Part shown: positions 1 through 7,427 of the stretch, piece after piece
Layout: each line of letters opens with the position of its first letter
Position numbering within the stretch: the first letter of the stretch is position 1
Assembly (NCBI GenBank): GCA_009908385.1
Contig: JAAAPE010000039.1
Coordinates: forward strand, 1 to 43,733
Source of the DNA: Gammaproteobacteria bacterium
GTDB lineage: Bacteria > Pseudomonadota > Gammaproteobacteria > Xanthomonadales > Wenzhouxiangellaceae
Length of the DNA: 43,733 nt
Direction of reading: 5' to 3'
Made by a program: the position numbers and the translations under genes
Notes under the pieces: generated by a model
Databases searched by the model: none
What the model was told of the DNA's origin: nothing
The model's input: the letters and a program-made list of their open reading frames with translations, nothing else

Positions 1-729
1 AACCTGATCCGGGAAATCTACGTCGAGGAGGCGCGCGAGTACCTCGAGGAACAGAATCCCGATCGCAAGGTGACCCGATCCGCCCTGGCGCTCATCTGCG
101 GCATGGACGGGCGCGCCATCAAGTCCTTCGAGGAGAACACGGATCGTCAATACGCCCCATCGGACGTCTGTTCCGAAGCGGCCATCCTCGAGATGTGGAA
201 CAAGGACGAGTCCTTCTTCGACGCCGCCAGCGACAAGCCGGCCGATCTACTCATCCACGGTCCGCACGGCACCTTCCAGCGGCTGGTGAGCCGGGCCGCG
301 GGACGCGCCGTGACGCCGCAGACCGCGCTGGAGCGTCTGCTCGAGAGCGGCAACGTACGCCTCGTCGACAACGAGACCCGGGTTCGCCTCATCGATCCCT
401 GGTACATGCCGGTCGAGGCCTCCGAGCGCACCGCGATCGAGGCAGGCAGCTTCGCCATCAGCCGGCTCGGCAAGTCGATCCTGCACAACACCAAACGCAG
501 TTCCGAAGTGACGCCCGCGTGGCTGCAGCAGGACCGCTGGTCGACGGGCATTCCGCGCGAGCGGCTGGAGCTGGTTCGAGCCGACATCCGTGCGGTTCTG
601 CAAAAGCACATCGAGCAAGTCGAGGGCTACATGGAACATCAGGAGCACAAACCCTACGAGCGGACCGAGTGTTCGATCGGCGTGGGTTGGTACTACTGGG
701 AAGACGAACAGGGATCAGTCGACGGCTGA
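1..729 (+). CDS. DUF6502-like protein, C-terminal part (5' end outside window)
   Basis: The reading frame is open from base 1, so the gene starts upstream of the window; the GTG at 70 is only an internal candidate and the protein should be longer than 219 residues. The visible part opens with a helical stretch resembling a helix-turn-helix (RSALALICGMDGRAIKSFEE), as if for DNA binding. Further on come VTPQTALERLLESGNVRLVD and, later, GSFAISRLGKSILHN. This arrangement fits the DUF6502 family of uncharacterised gammaproteobacterial proteins as I remember it; no function is established for that family. The stop at 729 lies 51 bases before the repeat protein on the same strand, so the two may be co-transcribed and this protein could regulate it. 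That is inference from position only. Confidence 0.6.
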   Translation, partial: NLIREIYVEEAREYLEEQNPDRKVTRSALALICGMDGRAIKSFEENTDRQYAPSDVCSEAAILEMWNKDESFFDAASDKPADLLIHGPHGTFQRLVSRAAGRAVTPQTALERLLESGNVRLVDNETRVRLIDPWYMPVEASERTAIEAGSFAISRLGKSILHNTKRSSEVTPAWLQQDRWSTGIPRERLELVRADIRAVLQKHIEQVEGYMEHQEHKPYERTECSIGVGWYYWEDEQGSVDG

Positions 730-780
730 TCCAGCGACCAAAGCAACGGCATTCAACTCAAAAGCACCTGGAGAACGGTA

Positions 781-1863
781 ATGATTCAATTGATCGGAAA
801 ATCTGGAACCGGCATCGGCAAGAGCGGAACCGGCATCGGCAAGAGCGGCACCGGCATCGGCAAGAGCGGCACCGGCATCGGCAAGAGCGGAACGGGCATC
901 GGCAAGAGCGGAACGGGCATCGGCAAGAGCGGCACCGGGTCGCGAAGCTTCTGGATGGCCGCGGCGATGTGCGTGGGCCTGACCGGCAGCTTCGCCCAGC
1001 CGGCCCTGGCCGACGGCGAACCGGACGTGAGGGTGATCAGCCAGGGCGAGGTCGTGATGGTTTCCGTCCAGCAGGGCGACGATTTCCTGATCGGCGCGGC
1101 TGCGCTGAACGAACAGTCGGGCGGCTACTACACCATCGAACTCTATCCGGCGGCCGAAAGCGCGGCGGCATTCGGCCAGGCCTCGACCCTGGTCAAGGGT
1201 TCGGGCAGCGGCAACTCCGGTAACTCGGACTGCTCCCCGGGCGCGAGCCTGATGGTCAAGGGTTCGGGCAGCGGCAACTCCGGTAACTCGGACTGCTCCC
1301 CGGGCGCGAGCCTGATGGTCAAGGGTTCGGGCAGCGGCAACTCCGGTAACTCGGACTGCTCCCCGGGCGCGAGCCTGATGGTCAAGGGCTCGGGCAGCGG
1401 CAACTCCGGCAATTCGGACTGCTCCCCGGGCGCCAGCCTGATGGTCAAGGGTTCGGGTAGCGGCAATTCGGGCGAAGCCGCCTGCACGCCGGGCGCCAGC
1501 CTGATGGTCAAGGGCTCGGGCAGCGGCAATTCCGGCGAGGCGGCCTGCGTGCCGGGCGCCAGCCTGCTAGTGAAGGGTTCCGGCAGTGGCAATTCCGGTG
1601 ATGCGGCCTGCCCGCCCGGCGCGAGCCTGATGGTCAAGGGTTCGGGTAGCGGCAACTCGGGCGAGTCGGCCGGGTCGTGCTTCCAGGGCGCCTGGGGCGT
1701 CGCCGAACTGTTGTTCGATGAGGGTGGTGCCAACCTCATCGTGCATCGCCTCGGCAGTAGCGGCTTCGAGGAGTTTCTCGTGGCCTACCTTCCGGGACGC
1801 GCTCCCGTCACCGGAAGTGGTTCCAGCGACTTGGGCAATCGTGGTTTCGTCTCCGTGCCGTGA
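781..1863 (+). CDS. Unrecognised secreted repeat protein with GKSGTGI and 21-residue Cys repeats
   Basis: I do not recognise this 360-residue protein. Residues 6-54 are seven tandem GKSGTGI heptapeptides (the last ends in S). They are followed by a signal-peptide-like hydrophobic stretch, about residues 58-80, ending in PALA before DGEPDV, where cleavage is likely. A short domain (about 80-132) precedes eight copies of a 21-residue unit built on VKGSGSGNSG and usually ending in one cysteine followed by a PG. The last ~60 residues are non-repetitive (AWGVAELLFDEGGANLIVHR...). A GGAG ribosome site lies just before the ATG at 781. A start at Met59 (955) would drop the heptads and leave an almost charge-free signal peptide, so I keep 781, with some doubt. 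Export to the periplasm or surface is likely; function is unknown. A clear terminator follows at 1954-1978. Confidence 0.8.
   Translation: MIQLIGKSGTGIGKSGTGIGKSGTGIGKSGTGIGKSGTGIGKSGTGIGKSGTGSRSFWMAAAMCVGLTGSFAQPALADGEPDVRVISQGEVVMVSVQQGDDFLIGAAALNEQSGGYYTIELYPAAESAAAFGQASTLVKGSGSGNSGNSDCSPGASLMVKGSGSGNSGNSDCSPGASLMVKGSGSGNSGNSDCSPGASLMVKGSGSGNSGNSDCSPGASLMVKGSGSGNSGEAACTPGASLMVKGSGSGNSGEAACVPGASLLVKGSGSGNSGDAACPPGASLMVKGSGSGNSGESAGSCFQGAWGVAELLFDEGGANLIVHRLGSSGFEEFLVAYLPGRAPVTGSGSSDLGNRGFVSVP
796..942 (+). repeat. Seven tandem 21-bp units coding GKSGTGI
   Basis: Seven consecutive 21-bp units (796, 817, 838, 859, 880, 901, 922), all in frame. Differences are almost all silent third-position changes (gga/ggc, acc/acg), with the final Ile replaced by Ser. 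The near-identity suggests expansion by slippage or recombination with the peptide kept under selection. Confidence 0.95.
1180..1662 (+). repeat. Eight tandem 63-bp units coding a 21-residue Cys repeat
   Basis: Units begin at 1198, 1261, 1324, 1387, 1450, 1513, 1576 and 1639, preceded by a partial unit from 1180. Units 1-3 are identical at DNA level, unit 4 differs by a few silent changes, and units 5-8 diverge around the cysteine (NSDCSPG becomes EAACTPG, EAACVPG, DAACPPG, ESAGSC). The gradient from identical to divergent copies suggests recent growth at the 5' side. Copy number is likely to vary between strains. Confidence 0.95.
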
Positions 1864-1900
1864 GGCAGGGCGGAATGAGACCCGGTTGATTTCCAATGGG

Positions 1901-1944
1901 CGCTTGAATCGCCAGTCTCCCCCTTCCCGTTGGCGATTCATGCG
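1901..1944. repeat. 14-bp inverted repeat between repeat gene and terminator
   Basis: Arms 1901-1914 and 1931-1944 match at 13 of 14 positions around a 16-base pyrimidine-rich loop. There is no T run directly after it, so it is not a terminator alone. It may protect the 3' end of the transcript or bind a protein. Confidence 0.7.
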
Positions 1945-1953
1945 TTGTTGGCT

Positions 1954-1978
1954 GCCCCGGCTCTGCCGGGGCTTTTTT
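1954..1978 (+). terminator. Rho-independent terminator after the repeat protein
   Basis: GCCCCGGC (1954-1961) and GCCGGGGC (1965-1972) form a perfect 8-bp GC stem with a three-base loop, followed by six T (1973-1978). It ends the plus-strand unit containing the repeat gene. Confidence 0.92.
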
Positions 1979-2009
1979 ATTTCCGGCTTCCCGGCCCGAC
2001 CGAATCCGC

Positions 2010-2372
2010 TCAGAGCGGCTTGTGCAGTGCCAGGGCAGCCACCGACAGGAAGATCAGCAGCGCCAGCACGTAAAGGCCTGTCGCCCGCGACTGCCTTTCT
2101 GAACGGAACGACGCGATGCCGGCCAGGATGTAGGCGACGACGAGCAGGAGCTTGACGCCCAGCCAGGACATCAGGGGCCAGCCGACAAGAATCCAGAGCG
2201 TGGCCCCGGAGGCCAGCAGCAGGGTGTCGACGACGTGGGGAGCCACCTTCCAGAAGCGATGGACGAGAGGGCGCTGCAGCACGAGGCGGCTGAAACCGCG
2301 CAGCGCGAAGCCGATGCCGCTGGCCAGTGCCAGCACGATGTGGATGATCTTCAGCAGGGGGTAGTCGATCAT
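2010..2372 (-). CDS. SirB2-family inner membrane protein
   Basis: The 120-residue protein has four predicted transmembrane stretches (about 8-27, 44-66, 69-87 and 97-117) and little else, with the opening DYPLLKIIHIVLALASGIGF typical of the SirB2 family. The family was named from a Salmonella invasion regulator region, but its biochemical role is not known. It is usually a single small membrane protein of this length, so the gene looks intact. It is convergent with the repeat gene and divergent from the acetyl-CoA hydrolase gene, so it is probably transcribed alone. Confidence 0.85.
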   Translation of the reverse strand: MIDYPLLKIIHIVLALASGIGFALRGFSRLVLQRPLVHRFWKVAPHVVDTLLLASGATLWILVGWPLMSWLGVKLLLVVAYILAGIASFRSERQSRATGLYVLALLIFLSVAALALHKPL

Positions 2373-2540
2373 TCAGCCGGCCGGTTCGATAAAGCGCAAA
2401 TGCGATGCATTTTAAGCCCTCCCGGGCGCGGAATCGACGACTTCGGGAAACGAGCATTGTGGGAAAGGCCGCGCTCCGGAGATAATGGCCGGGCGGCCAT
2501 GGACCCTGGCCGTCTTCATTCCTGCGCAGGACGCTTCAAC

Positions 2541-4433
2541 GTGAATCAAGCGACGCCGACAACCCATGAAGCGCTGATCGATCGCATCATCCAGCACGTG
2601 GGAAGACGACTCGTGGTCGGTCTGCCTCTCGGGCTGGGCAAGCCCAATCGCCTCGTCAACGCGCTCTACCGGCGCGCTTGCGCCGATCCGGGCCTGCAGC
2701 TCGAAATCGTCACGGCGCTCTCGCTCGACCTGCCCGAATCGTCGCACTGGCTGGCCGGGCGGCTGATGGATCCGGCCGTGGAGCGCCTGTTCGGCCGGGA
2801 TTATCCCCGACTCGACTACGTGCGCGACCAGCGCGCCGGGCGGGTGCCGGACAACATCAAGGTGACCGAATTCTATTTCCAGTCGGGCGCCGCGCTGGGT
2901 CGTTCGATCATGCAGCGCCACTACGTCTCCTCCAACTACACGCACGTGGCGCGCGACCTGGTCGACCGCGGCATCAACCTGCTCCTCCAGCTGGTGGCCG
3001 GTCCCAGCGACGACCGCTACAGCCTGTCGTGCAATCCGGACGTTACCCTCGACGTCGTCAATCGCCTGCGCGAAACGGCCGACTGGCCGTGGATGGCCGT
3101 CGCCCAGGTGCATCCGGAATTGCCCTTCATGCACGGCGATGCCGTCGTCAATGCCGACTTCTTCGACGAGGTGATCGACCAGGACCCGCAACAGCCGTTG
3201 TTCGCCGTGCCACGCGCGCGCGTTTCGCTTCAGGACCATGCGGTCGGCCTGCACGCTTCCCGGCTCCAGGCCGACGGCGGTACGCTCCAGATCGGGATCG
3301 GGTCGCTCAGCGACGCCCTGGTCAACGCGATGATCCATCGCCACCGCGACAATGCGGCCTACCGTGCGCTGGTCGAGCGCCTCGACGCTCCTGCGGGCGG
3401 TTTCCAGCACCTCGGCCCGTTCGAGGAAGGCATATACGGCGCCAGCGAGATGTTCATGGACGGTTTCATGCACCTGTATCGATCCGGCATCCTCAGCCGC
3501 GAGGTCTTCGACGATCTCGCGCTGCAGCAGCGGGTCAATGCCGGCGAAACCGTCGAGCAGGCGGGAGGGGGCGCGCTCATGGACGGCGGCTTCTTTCTGG
3601 GAAGCGGCGAGTTCTATCGCTTCCTCAGGGAACTCGACGAGGTCGAGCGGCCGCGGTTTCGTATGCACGGCGTCGGCCGAATCAATCAGCTCTACGGCGG
3701 GTCGGAGGCGCTCGAAATCGCCCAGCGACGGCACGCTTGTTTCATCAACACCTGCATGATGGTCACGGCCACGGGGGCGGCGGTATCCGACGGCCTGTCG
3801 GACCACCGGGTCGTCTCCGGGGTGGGAGGCCAGTACAACTTCGTTGCGATGGCCCATGCCATGGATGACGGGCGCTCCGTGCTGATGCTGCGCGCGACGC
3901 GAACCGACGACCGTGGGCGCACTTCGTCCAACATCGTCTGGGAGTATCCGCACACGACCATCCCGCGGCATCTGCGCGACCTGGTCGTAACCGAGTACGG
4001 GGTGGCCGAGCTTCGCGGCAAGACCGACGAGGAATGCATCCAGGCGCTGGTCGGCATCATGGATGCCCGTTTCCAGGACGAACTGGTGGAGCAGGCGAAG
4101 CAGGCCGGCAAGCTGGACCCGGCCTGGCGGGTGCCCGATCGTGCCCGCCGGAACACGCCGGAGCAACTGGCCGGACGCTTCGACGAATGCCATTCGATGT
4201 TTCCCGAGTATCCCTTCGGCAGCGACTTCACGGCGGTCGAACAGCGTCTCATTCCGGCGCTCGAGCGGCTCAAGCGACTGTCCAGCGACAAGATGGCCCT
4301 CCTGCGTGCATTGCTGAAGGGGCGGCCGGCCGACCATCCGGAGGAGCTCGAACGTCTCGGGCTGGCCGATCCGGCGTCGCTCCGGGAGCGGCTCTACGCC
4401 CGGCTGGTGGCCGCGATGCTGGAGGGGGAGTGA
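2541..4433 (+). CDS. Acetyl-CoA hydrolase/transferase family protein
   Basis: A 630-residue member of the family I CoA-transferase/acetyl-CoA hydrolase group, which moves or hydrolyses CoA from acyl-CoA esters such as acetyl-CoA. The N-terminal half starts with a glycine-rich LVVGLPLGLGKPNRLVNALY segment. The C-terminal domain shows GVGGQYNFVAMAHAMDDGRS, SSNIVWEY and VVTEYGVAELRGKTDEE, characteristic of the family. It is longer than the ~500-residue core enzymes; the tail ends in a helical KRLSSDKMALLRALLKG segment. The frame is open upstream to 2235, but homology seems to begin after the GTG at 2541, which has GCAGGA about ten bases upstream; ATG 2499 is the alternative. The exact acyl-CoA substrate cannot be read from sequence. 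Confidence 0.85.
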   Translation: MNQATPTTHEALIDRIIQHVGRRLVVGLPLGLGKPNRLVNALYRRACADPGLQLEIVTALSLDLPESSHWLAGRLMDPAVERLFGRDYPRLDYVRDQRAGRVPDNIKVTEFYFQSGAALGRSIMQRHYVSSNYTHVARDLVDRGINLLLQLVAGPSDDRYSLSCNPDVTLDVVNRLRETADWPWMAVAQVHPELPFMHGDAVVNADFFDEVIDQDPQQPLFAVPRARVSLQDHAVGLHASRLQADGGTLQIGIGSLSDALVNAMIHRHRDNAAYRALVERLDAPAGGFQHLGPFEEGIYGASEMFMDGFMHLYRSGILSREVFDDLALQQRVNAGETVEQAGGGALMDGGFFLGSGEFYRFLRELDEVERPRFRMHGVGRINQLYGGSEALEIAQRRHACFINTCMMVTATGAAVSDGLSDHRVVSGVGGQYNFVAMAHAMDDGRSVLMLRATRTDDRGRTSSNIVWEYPHTTIPRHLRDLVVTEYGVAELRGKTDEECIQALVGIMDARFQDELVEQAKQAGKLDPAWRVPDRARRNTPEQLAGRFDECHSMFPEYPFGSDFTAVEQRLIPALERLKRLSSDKMALLRALLKGRPADHPEELERLGLADPASLRERLYARLVAAMLEGE

Positions 4434-4452
4434 GGGGCTGGGGCCGGCTGTG

Positions 4453-4602
4453 GGTCAGTGGTCGGTAGTCAGTGCGTCCGTGGTCAGTGCGTCAGTAGTC
4501 AGTAGTCAGTAGCCGGTGCGGCTGGAGGCCGCTGGCGCCGACCACGGACGCACAGACCACAGACGCACTGACCACTGACGCACAGACCACAGACGCACCG
4601 GC
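4453..4602. repeat. Imperfect inverted repeat of GTCAGT / GACGCAC units
   Basis: The left half is rich in GTCAGT and GTGCGTC, and the right half in their complements (GACGCAC, GACCAC). The 22-base blocks at 4472-4493 and 4562-4583 are reverse complements with one mismatch, and 4472-4484 also matches 4540-4552 perfectly inverted. It could fold into a long hairpin between two convergent genes, perhaps serving as a bidirectional terminator, though there is no T run. The same GACGCAC octamer recurs upstream of hrpA. Confidence 0.85.
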
Positions 4603-4607
4603 CTCCC

Positions 4608-5459
4608 TCAGCCGTCGATCTCCGCCAGCCAGGCCTCGATCGCTTCCGCGGCGGGTTTCGGTTGCTTCATCCAGGCGTAGTGATCCGCCTTCTCGCCGGC
4701 CTTTTCGGCGGTCACGGTGCGCCTGGCGACCTCGCACTGGTCGAGCTTGCCCACCAGCCAGTCGAGCGAACCGCGGGGCACGAACCAGTCGTCGGCCATC
4801 GCGAGCGCCAGGAGCGGCAGTCGAAGCGCGTGGAGTCGCGCCTCCAGGTCGAAGTCGATACCCGCCGGTTCGTACCGGCCTGAGCGCGCGCTCCGTGCCC
4901 AGTCCGCCATCACGTCCCGGGCCTCGTTACCGGCGAATCCCACCCGCTTGCCGGGGTAGTAGCCGATTAGGGAGCCCAGCGCCGGGAAAGCGAACATGAC
5001 GGTGATCATCACCGACTTCATGGGCAGGGGGAAGACGCGCCAGTACGGCGAGCCGCCGGCCAGTATGACCAGGCCGCGGCAGTCCCGGGAATCGACGGCC
5101 GCGCTCAGGCAGGCGAACTGGGACCCCAGGCTATGGCCGCCGATCAGGTAGCCATCGGTGGCGCGCTGGGCCACGGCTTGGCGAGCGGCTTCGATGTCGT
5201 CGAGCAACTCGCGATAGCCCCAGTTCGTCCGGCGCGAAGCGCGTACGCTCGACGACCCGTTCCCCCGCCATTCGTGAATGAAAACGCTGGTGCCGCGTTC
5301 GGCCAGCGCCCGCGCGAAGCGGATGGACAGCCGTGCGCTCAGCCCCATGCCGGGGAGAAACAGCATGCTGTGGGCCGGCCTTTCGGCGGCCACGTGGATC
5401 AGTTCGAAGTCGTGGCCGTCGCGGCTTTCGACGGAAATGACGGGCTGGTCGTGGGGCAT
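4608..5459 (-). CDS. Alpha/beta hydrolase
   Basis: A 283-residue cytosolic alpha/beta-hydrolase-fold protein without a signal peptide. The nucleophile elbow GHSLGS places Ser110; Asp223 or Asp224 (MADDWFVP) and His260 (DHYAWM) complete a plausible triad. The oxyanion-side loop is MLFLPGMGLSAR and a helical lid-like segment (about 145-175) follows. It resembles the serine aminopeptidase S33/monoglyceride lipase-like hydrolases; the substrate (ester, lipid or other) cannot be deduced. The gene is convergent with the acetyl-CoA hydrolase gene across the 4453-4602 repeat, and its upstream region holds another repeat (5472-5542). Confidence 0.85.
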   Translation of the reverse strand: MPHDQPVISVESRDGHDFELIHVAAERPAHSMLFLPGMGLSARLSIRFARALAERGTSVFIHEWRGNGSSSVRASRRTNWGYRELLDDIEAARQAVAQRATDGYLIGGHSLGSQFACLSAAVDSRDCRGLVILAGGSPYWRVFPLPMKSVMITVMFAFPALGSLIGYYPGKRVGFAGNEARDVMADWARSARSGRYEPAGIDFDLEARLHALRLPLLALAMADDWFVPRGSLDWLVGKLDQCEVARRTVTAEKAGEKADHYAWMKQPKPAAEAIEAWLAEIDG

Positions 5460-5471
5460 GGTTGGTCAGGT

Positions 5472-5542
5472 TTCAGGGTTCAGGAAATGCGAGGTCCCGG
5501 ATCGGGGTCCGGGATGACGCTTCGCGTCAGTTCAGGGTTCAG
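5472..5542. repeat. Direct repeat flanking a TCCCGGA palindrome
   Basis: TTCAGGGTTCAG occurs at 5472-5483 and again at 5531-5542. Between them lie TCCCGGA/TCCGGGA arms (5495-5501 and 5508-5514, loop TCGGGG) and a small GACGC-TTC-GCGTC hairpin (5516-5528). The same TCCCGGA arms recur at 43669-43698. This is the leader of the minus-strand hydrolase gene and lies upstream of the AhpD-like gene. Confidence 0.8.
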
Positions 5543-5574
5543 ATCGGGGTGCCCGCCGTCGCGCGGAGCGGCGT

Positions 5575-5580
5575 TATAGT
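5575..5580 (+). promoter_or_regulatory. -10 element (TATAGT) for the AhpD-like gene
   Basis: TATAGT matches a sigma-70 -10 box. Transcription would begin near 5587, which makes the GTG at 5583 unusable and supports the ATG at 5616. No convincing -35 is visible. Confidence 0.5.
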
Positions 5581-5615
5581 GTGTGCTGGCTCCAATTGCA
5601 ACGAGTGACACAACG

Positions 5616-6209
5616 ATGGCGCATATCGATCCACTGCCGGCCGATCATACCCCGGAGCTGGCCGACACCTTTGGCCACTTCGAGCAGATTCTCGGCTTCG
5701 TGCCCAACAGCCTGCTGACCCTGCAGCGGCGTCCGCGGATCGTGCGGGCCTTCGGCGAGCTGACCGCGGCGGTGATGGATCCCGAAGGCAGCGTCGATCC
5801 GGCCTTCAAGCGCCTGCTGGCGCATTTCGCGAGCCGGGCCGCGGGCTGCCAGTACTGCGAAGCCCATTCGCTCGTGGCCGCCGGCATCAGCGGTCTTCCG
5901 GAGGAAAAGCTCGATGCGCTCTGGGAGTACCAGACCAGCGAGCACTATTCCGAGGCCGAGCGCGCCGCCCTGGATTTCGCCCTGGCCGCCGGCTCGGTTC
6001 CGAACGCGGTGGATGATGAACTCATGGCGCGCCTGAAAAGCCACTGGAGCGACGAGCAGATTGTCGAGCTGCTGGCGGCTGTGTGTCTCTACGGTTTCCT
6101 CAATCGCTGGAACGATTCCATGGCGACCGACCTCGAGGCAGGGCCCAAATCGCTCGGCGAGCGCGTTCTCGGGAAGGGCGGCTGGACCGGCGGTAAGCAC
6201 GTCGAATGA
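5616..6209 (+). CDS. Carboxymuconolactone decarboxylase (AhpD-like) family protein
   Basis: A 197-residue alpha-helical AhpD/CMD-fold protein. The redox motif Cys78-x2-Cys81-x2-His84 (GCQYCEAHS) is intact, as in AhpD alkylhydroperoxidases and peroxidase-related proteins, so a thiol-based peroxide or disulfide reaction is more likely than lactone decarboxylation. The second half (EAERAALDFALAAGSVPNAV, LLAAVCLYGFLNRWNDS) is typical of the peroxidase-related subgroup. It appears cytosolic and monocistronic. The physiological reductant and substrate are unknown. Confidence 0.85.
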   Translation: MAHIDPLPADHTPELADTFGHFEQILGFVPNSLLTLQRRPRIVRAFGELTAAVMDPEGSVDPAFKRLLAHFASRAAGCQYCEAHSLVAAGISGLPEEKLDALWEYQTSEHYSEAERAALDFALAAGSVPNAVDDELMARLKSHWSDEQIVELLAAVCLYGFLNRWNDSMATDLEAGPKSLGERVLGKGGWTGGKHVE

Positions 6210-6216
6210 GGTCGGC

Positions 6217-6324
6217 GTAGGTCGGGGTCGCAACCGCGACGGACGGGATATCGGGTGTGAACACGCTTGGCTATGTGTGTCCAGGTCTTCCATGTCGTCC
6301 GTCGGGGACGCGGCCCCGACCTAC
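6217..6324. repeat. GTAGGTCGGGG inverted repeat overlapping the ltaE stop
   Basis: GTAGGTCGGGG (6217-6227) is repeated in inverse as CCCCGACCTAC (6314-6324), with inner complementary blocks around CGACGGAC and GTCCGTCG. The right arm contains the stop codon of ltaE (6321-6323 on the minus strand), so the element reaches into the gene's end. Confidence 0.8.
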
Positions 6325-7346
6325 GAATCCAGCGCGTTGAGAAACGCGGAAACGTCCTCCTCCGATGTCGCCCAGGAACACACCAGGCGGGCCAGGTCGT
6401 CGTGGCCGGGCCAGATGTGGAACAGGAACCCCTTCTCCTTGAGTTCGGCGAGCTTCTCGGGCGTGGCCTTCATGAATACCTCGTTGGATTCCACCGGCCA
6501 GTGCAGGGAAGCGTGCGGCCCGGCGTCGATGCCCCGCGCCAGCTGGGCGGCGCGGGCGTTGGCCCGCCCGGCGATATCCAGCCAGAGGTCGTCGTCGAGC
6601 TGCGCCAGCAGCTGGGCCGAGACATAGCGCATCTTCGAGAGCAGATGGCCGGCGCGCTTGCGACGGCGCGCCATGCCTTCCAGCCAGTCGGGGTGGCCGA
6701 ACACGACGATCGCCTCGGCCGTCAGGGCGCCGTTCTTGGTCGCACCGAAACTCAGCACGTCCACGCCGGCTTTCCAGGTGGTCTCCGCAGGATGGCAGCC
6801 GAGGTGTTCGACGGCGTTCGCAAAACGCGCGCCGTCCATGTGCAGGTGCAAGCCGCGGTCGTGGGTGGCCTCGGCGATGGCGCGAATCTCTTCCGGCCGG
6901 TAGGTCGTGCCGCATTCGGTGGCCTGGGTGATCGAGACCACCGAGGGCTTGACGTTGTGCACCCCGTGCGTGCCGGCCCCGTCGATGGCCGAAGCGAGTG
7001 TTCGGGCGTCCAGCTTGCCGTCGTCGCCCGCCAGCGGGACCAGCTTGGCGCCTGCCGAGTAGAATTCCGGCGCCCCGTTCTCGTCGTTGTGGATGTGGGC
7101 CAGTTGGTGGCAAAGTACGGCGCCCCAGGGTGGACTCAGTTCGGCGATCGCCACGCAGTTGGCGGCCGTCCCGGTCGCGATCGGAAGCACGTGGCAATCC
7201 GTGTCGAAGACTCGGGAAAAACGCTCGTCGAGCGCCCGGCTCCAGGCGTCGTTGGCATAGGCGGTGGCAAAGCCCTCGTTGGCCCGGCCCACGGCCTCGA
7301 TCATCGCCCGATGCGCCGGCGCTTCGTTGTCGCTGGTAAAATTCAT
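6321..7346 (-). CDS. ltaE: Low-specificity L-threonine aldolase
   Basis: A 341-residue PLP enzyme of the beta-eliminating lyase group, expected to cleave L-threonine or L-allo-threonine to glycine and acetaldehyde in the cytosol. The PLP lysine is Lys204 in SFGATKNG; DGAR (171-174) binds the pyridine nitrogen side, and ATGTAANCVA (57-66) is the phosphate-binding stretch. Length fits the family. The ATG at 7346 is divergent from hrpA, with the 7428-7517 repeat between them. The stop codon lies in the arm of an inverted repeat. Confidence 0.93.
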   Translation of the reverse strand: MNFTSDNEAPAHRAMIEAVGRANEGFATAYANDAWSRALDERFSRVFDTDCHVLPIATGTAANCVAIAELSPPWGAVLCHQLAHIHNDENGAPEFYSAGAKLVPLAGDDGKLDARTLASAIDGAGTHGVHNVKPSVVSITQATECGTTYRPEEIRAIAEATHDRGLHLHMDGARFANAVEHLGCHPAETTWKAGVDVLSFGATKNGALTAEAIVVFGHPDWLEGMARRRKRAGHLLSKMRYVSAQLLAQLDDDLWLDIAGRANARAAQLARGIDAGPHASLHWPVESNEVFMKATPEKLAELKEKGFLFHIWPGHDDLARLVCSWATSEEDVSAFLNALDS

Positions 7347-7427
7347 GGCTGCAAACGGTTCGTGGCGAACGCTCTAGCCTAGCATCGGGAGGTGGGGCGT
7401 GGGTCGTCAGGGGGCCGTGGTCAGTGG

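Noticed and set aside
796-942. P-loop (Walker A) reading of GTGIGKS in the heptads
   Set aside because: The required Gly five residues before GK is Ser in this repeat, and no NTPase fold surrounds it.
1180-1662. CRISPR-like array of regular 63-bp repeats
   Set aside because: The units are contiguous without spacers, all in frame, and code a clear peptide repeat.
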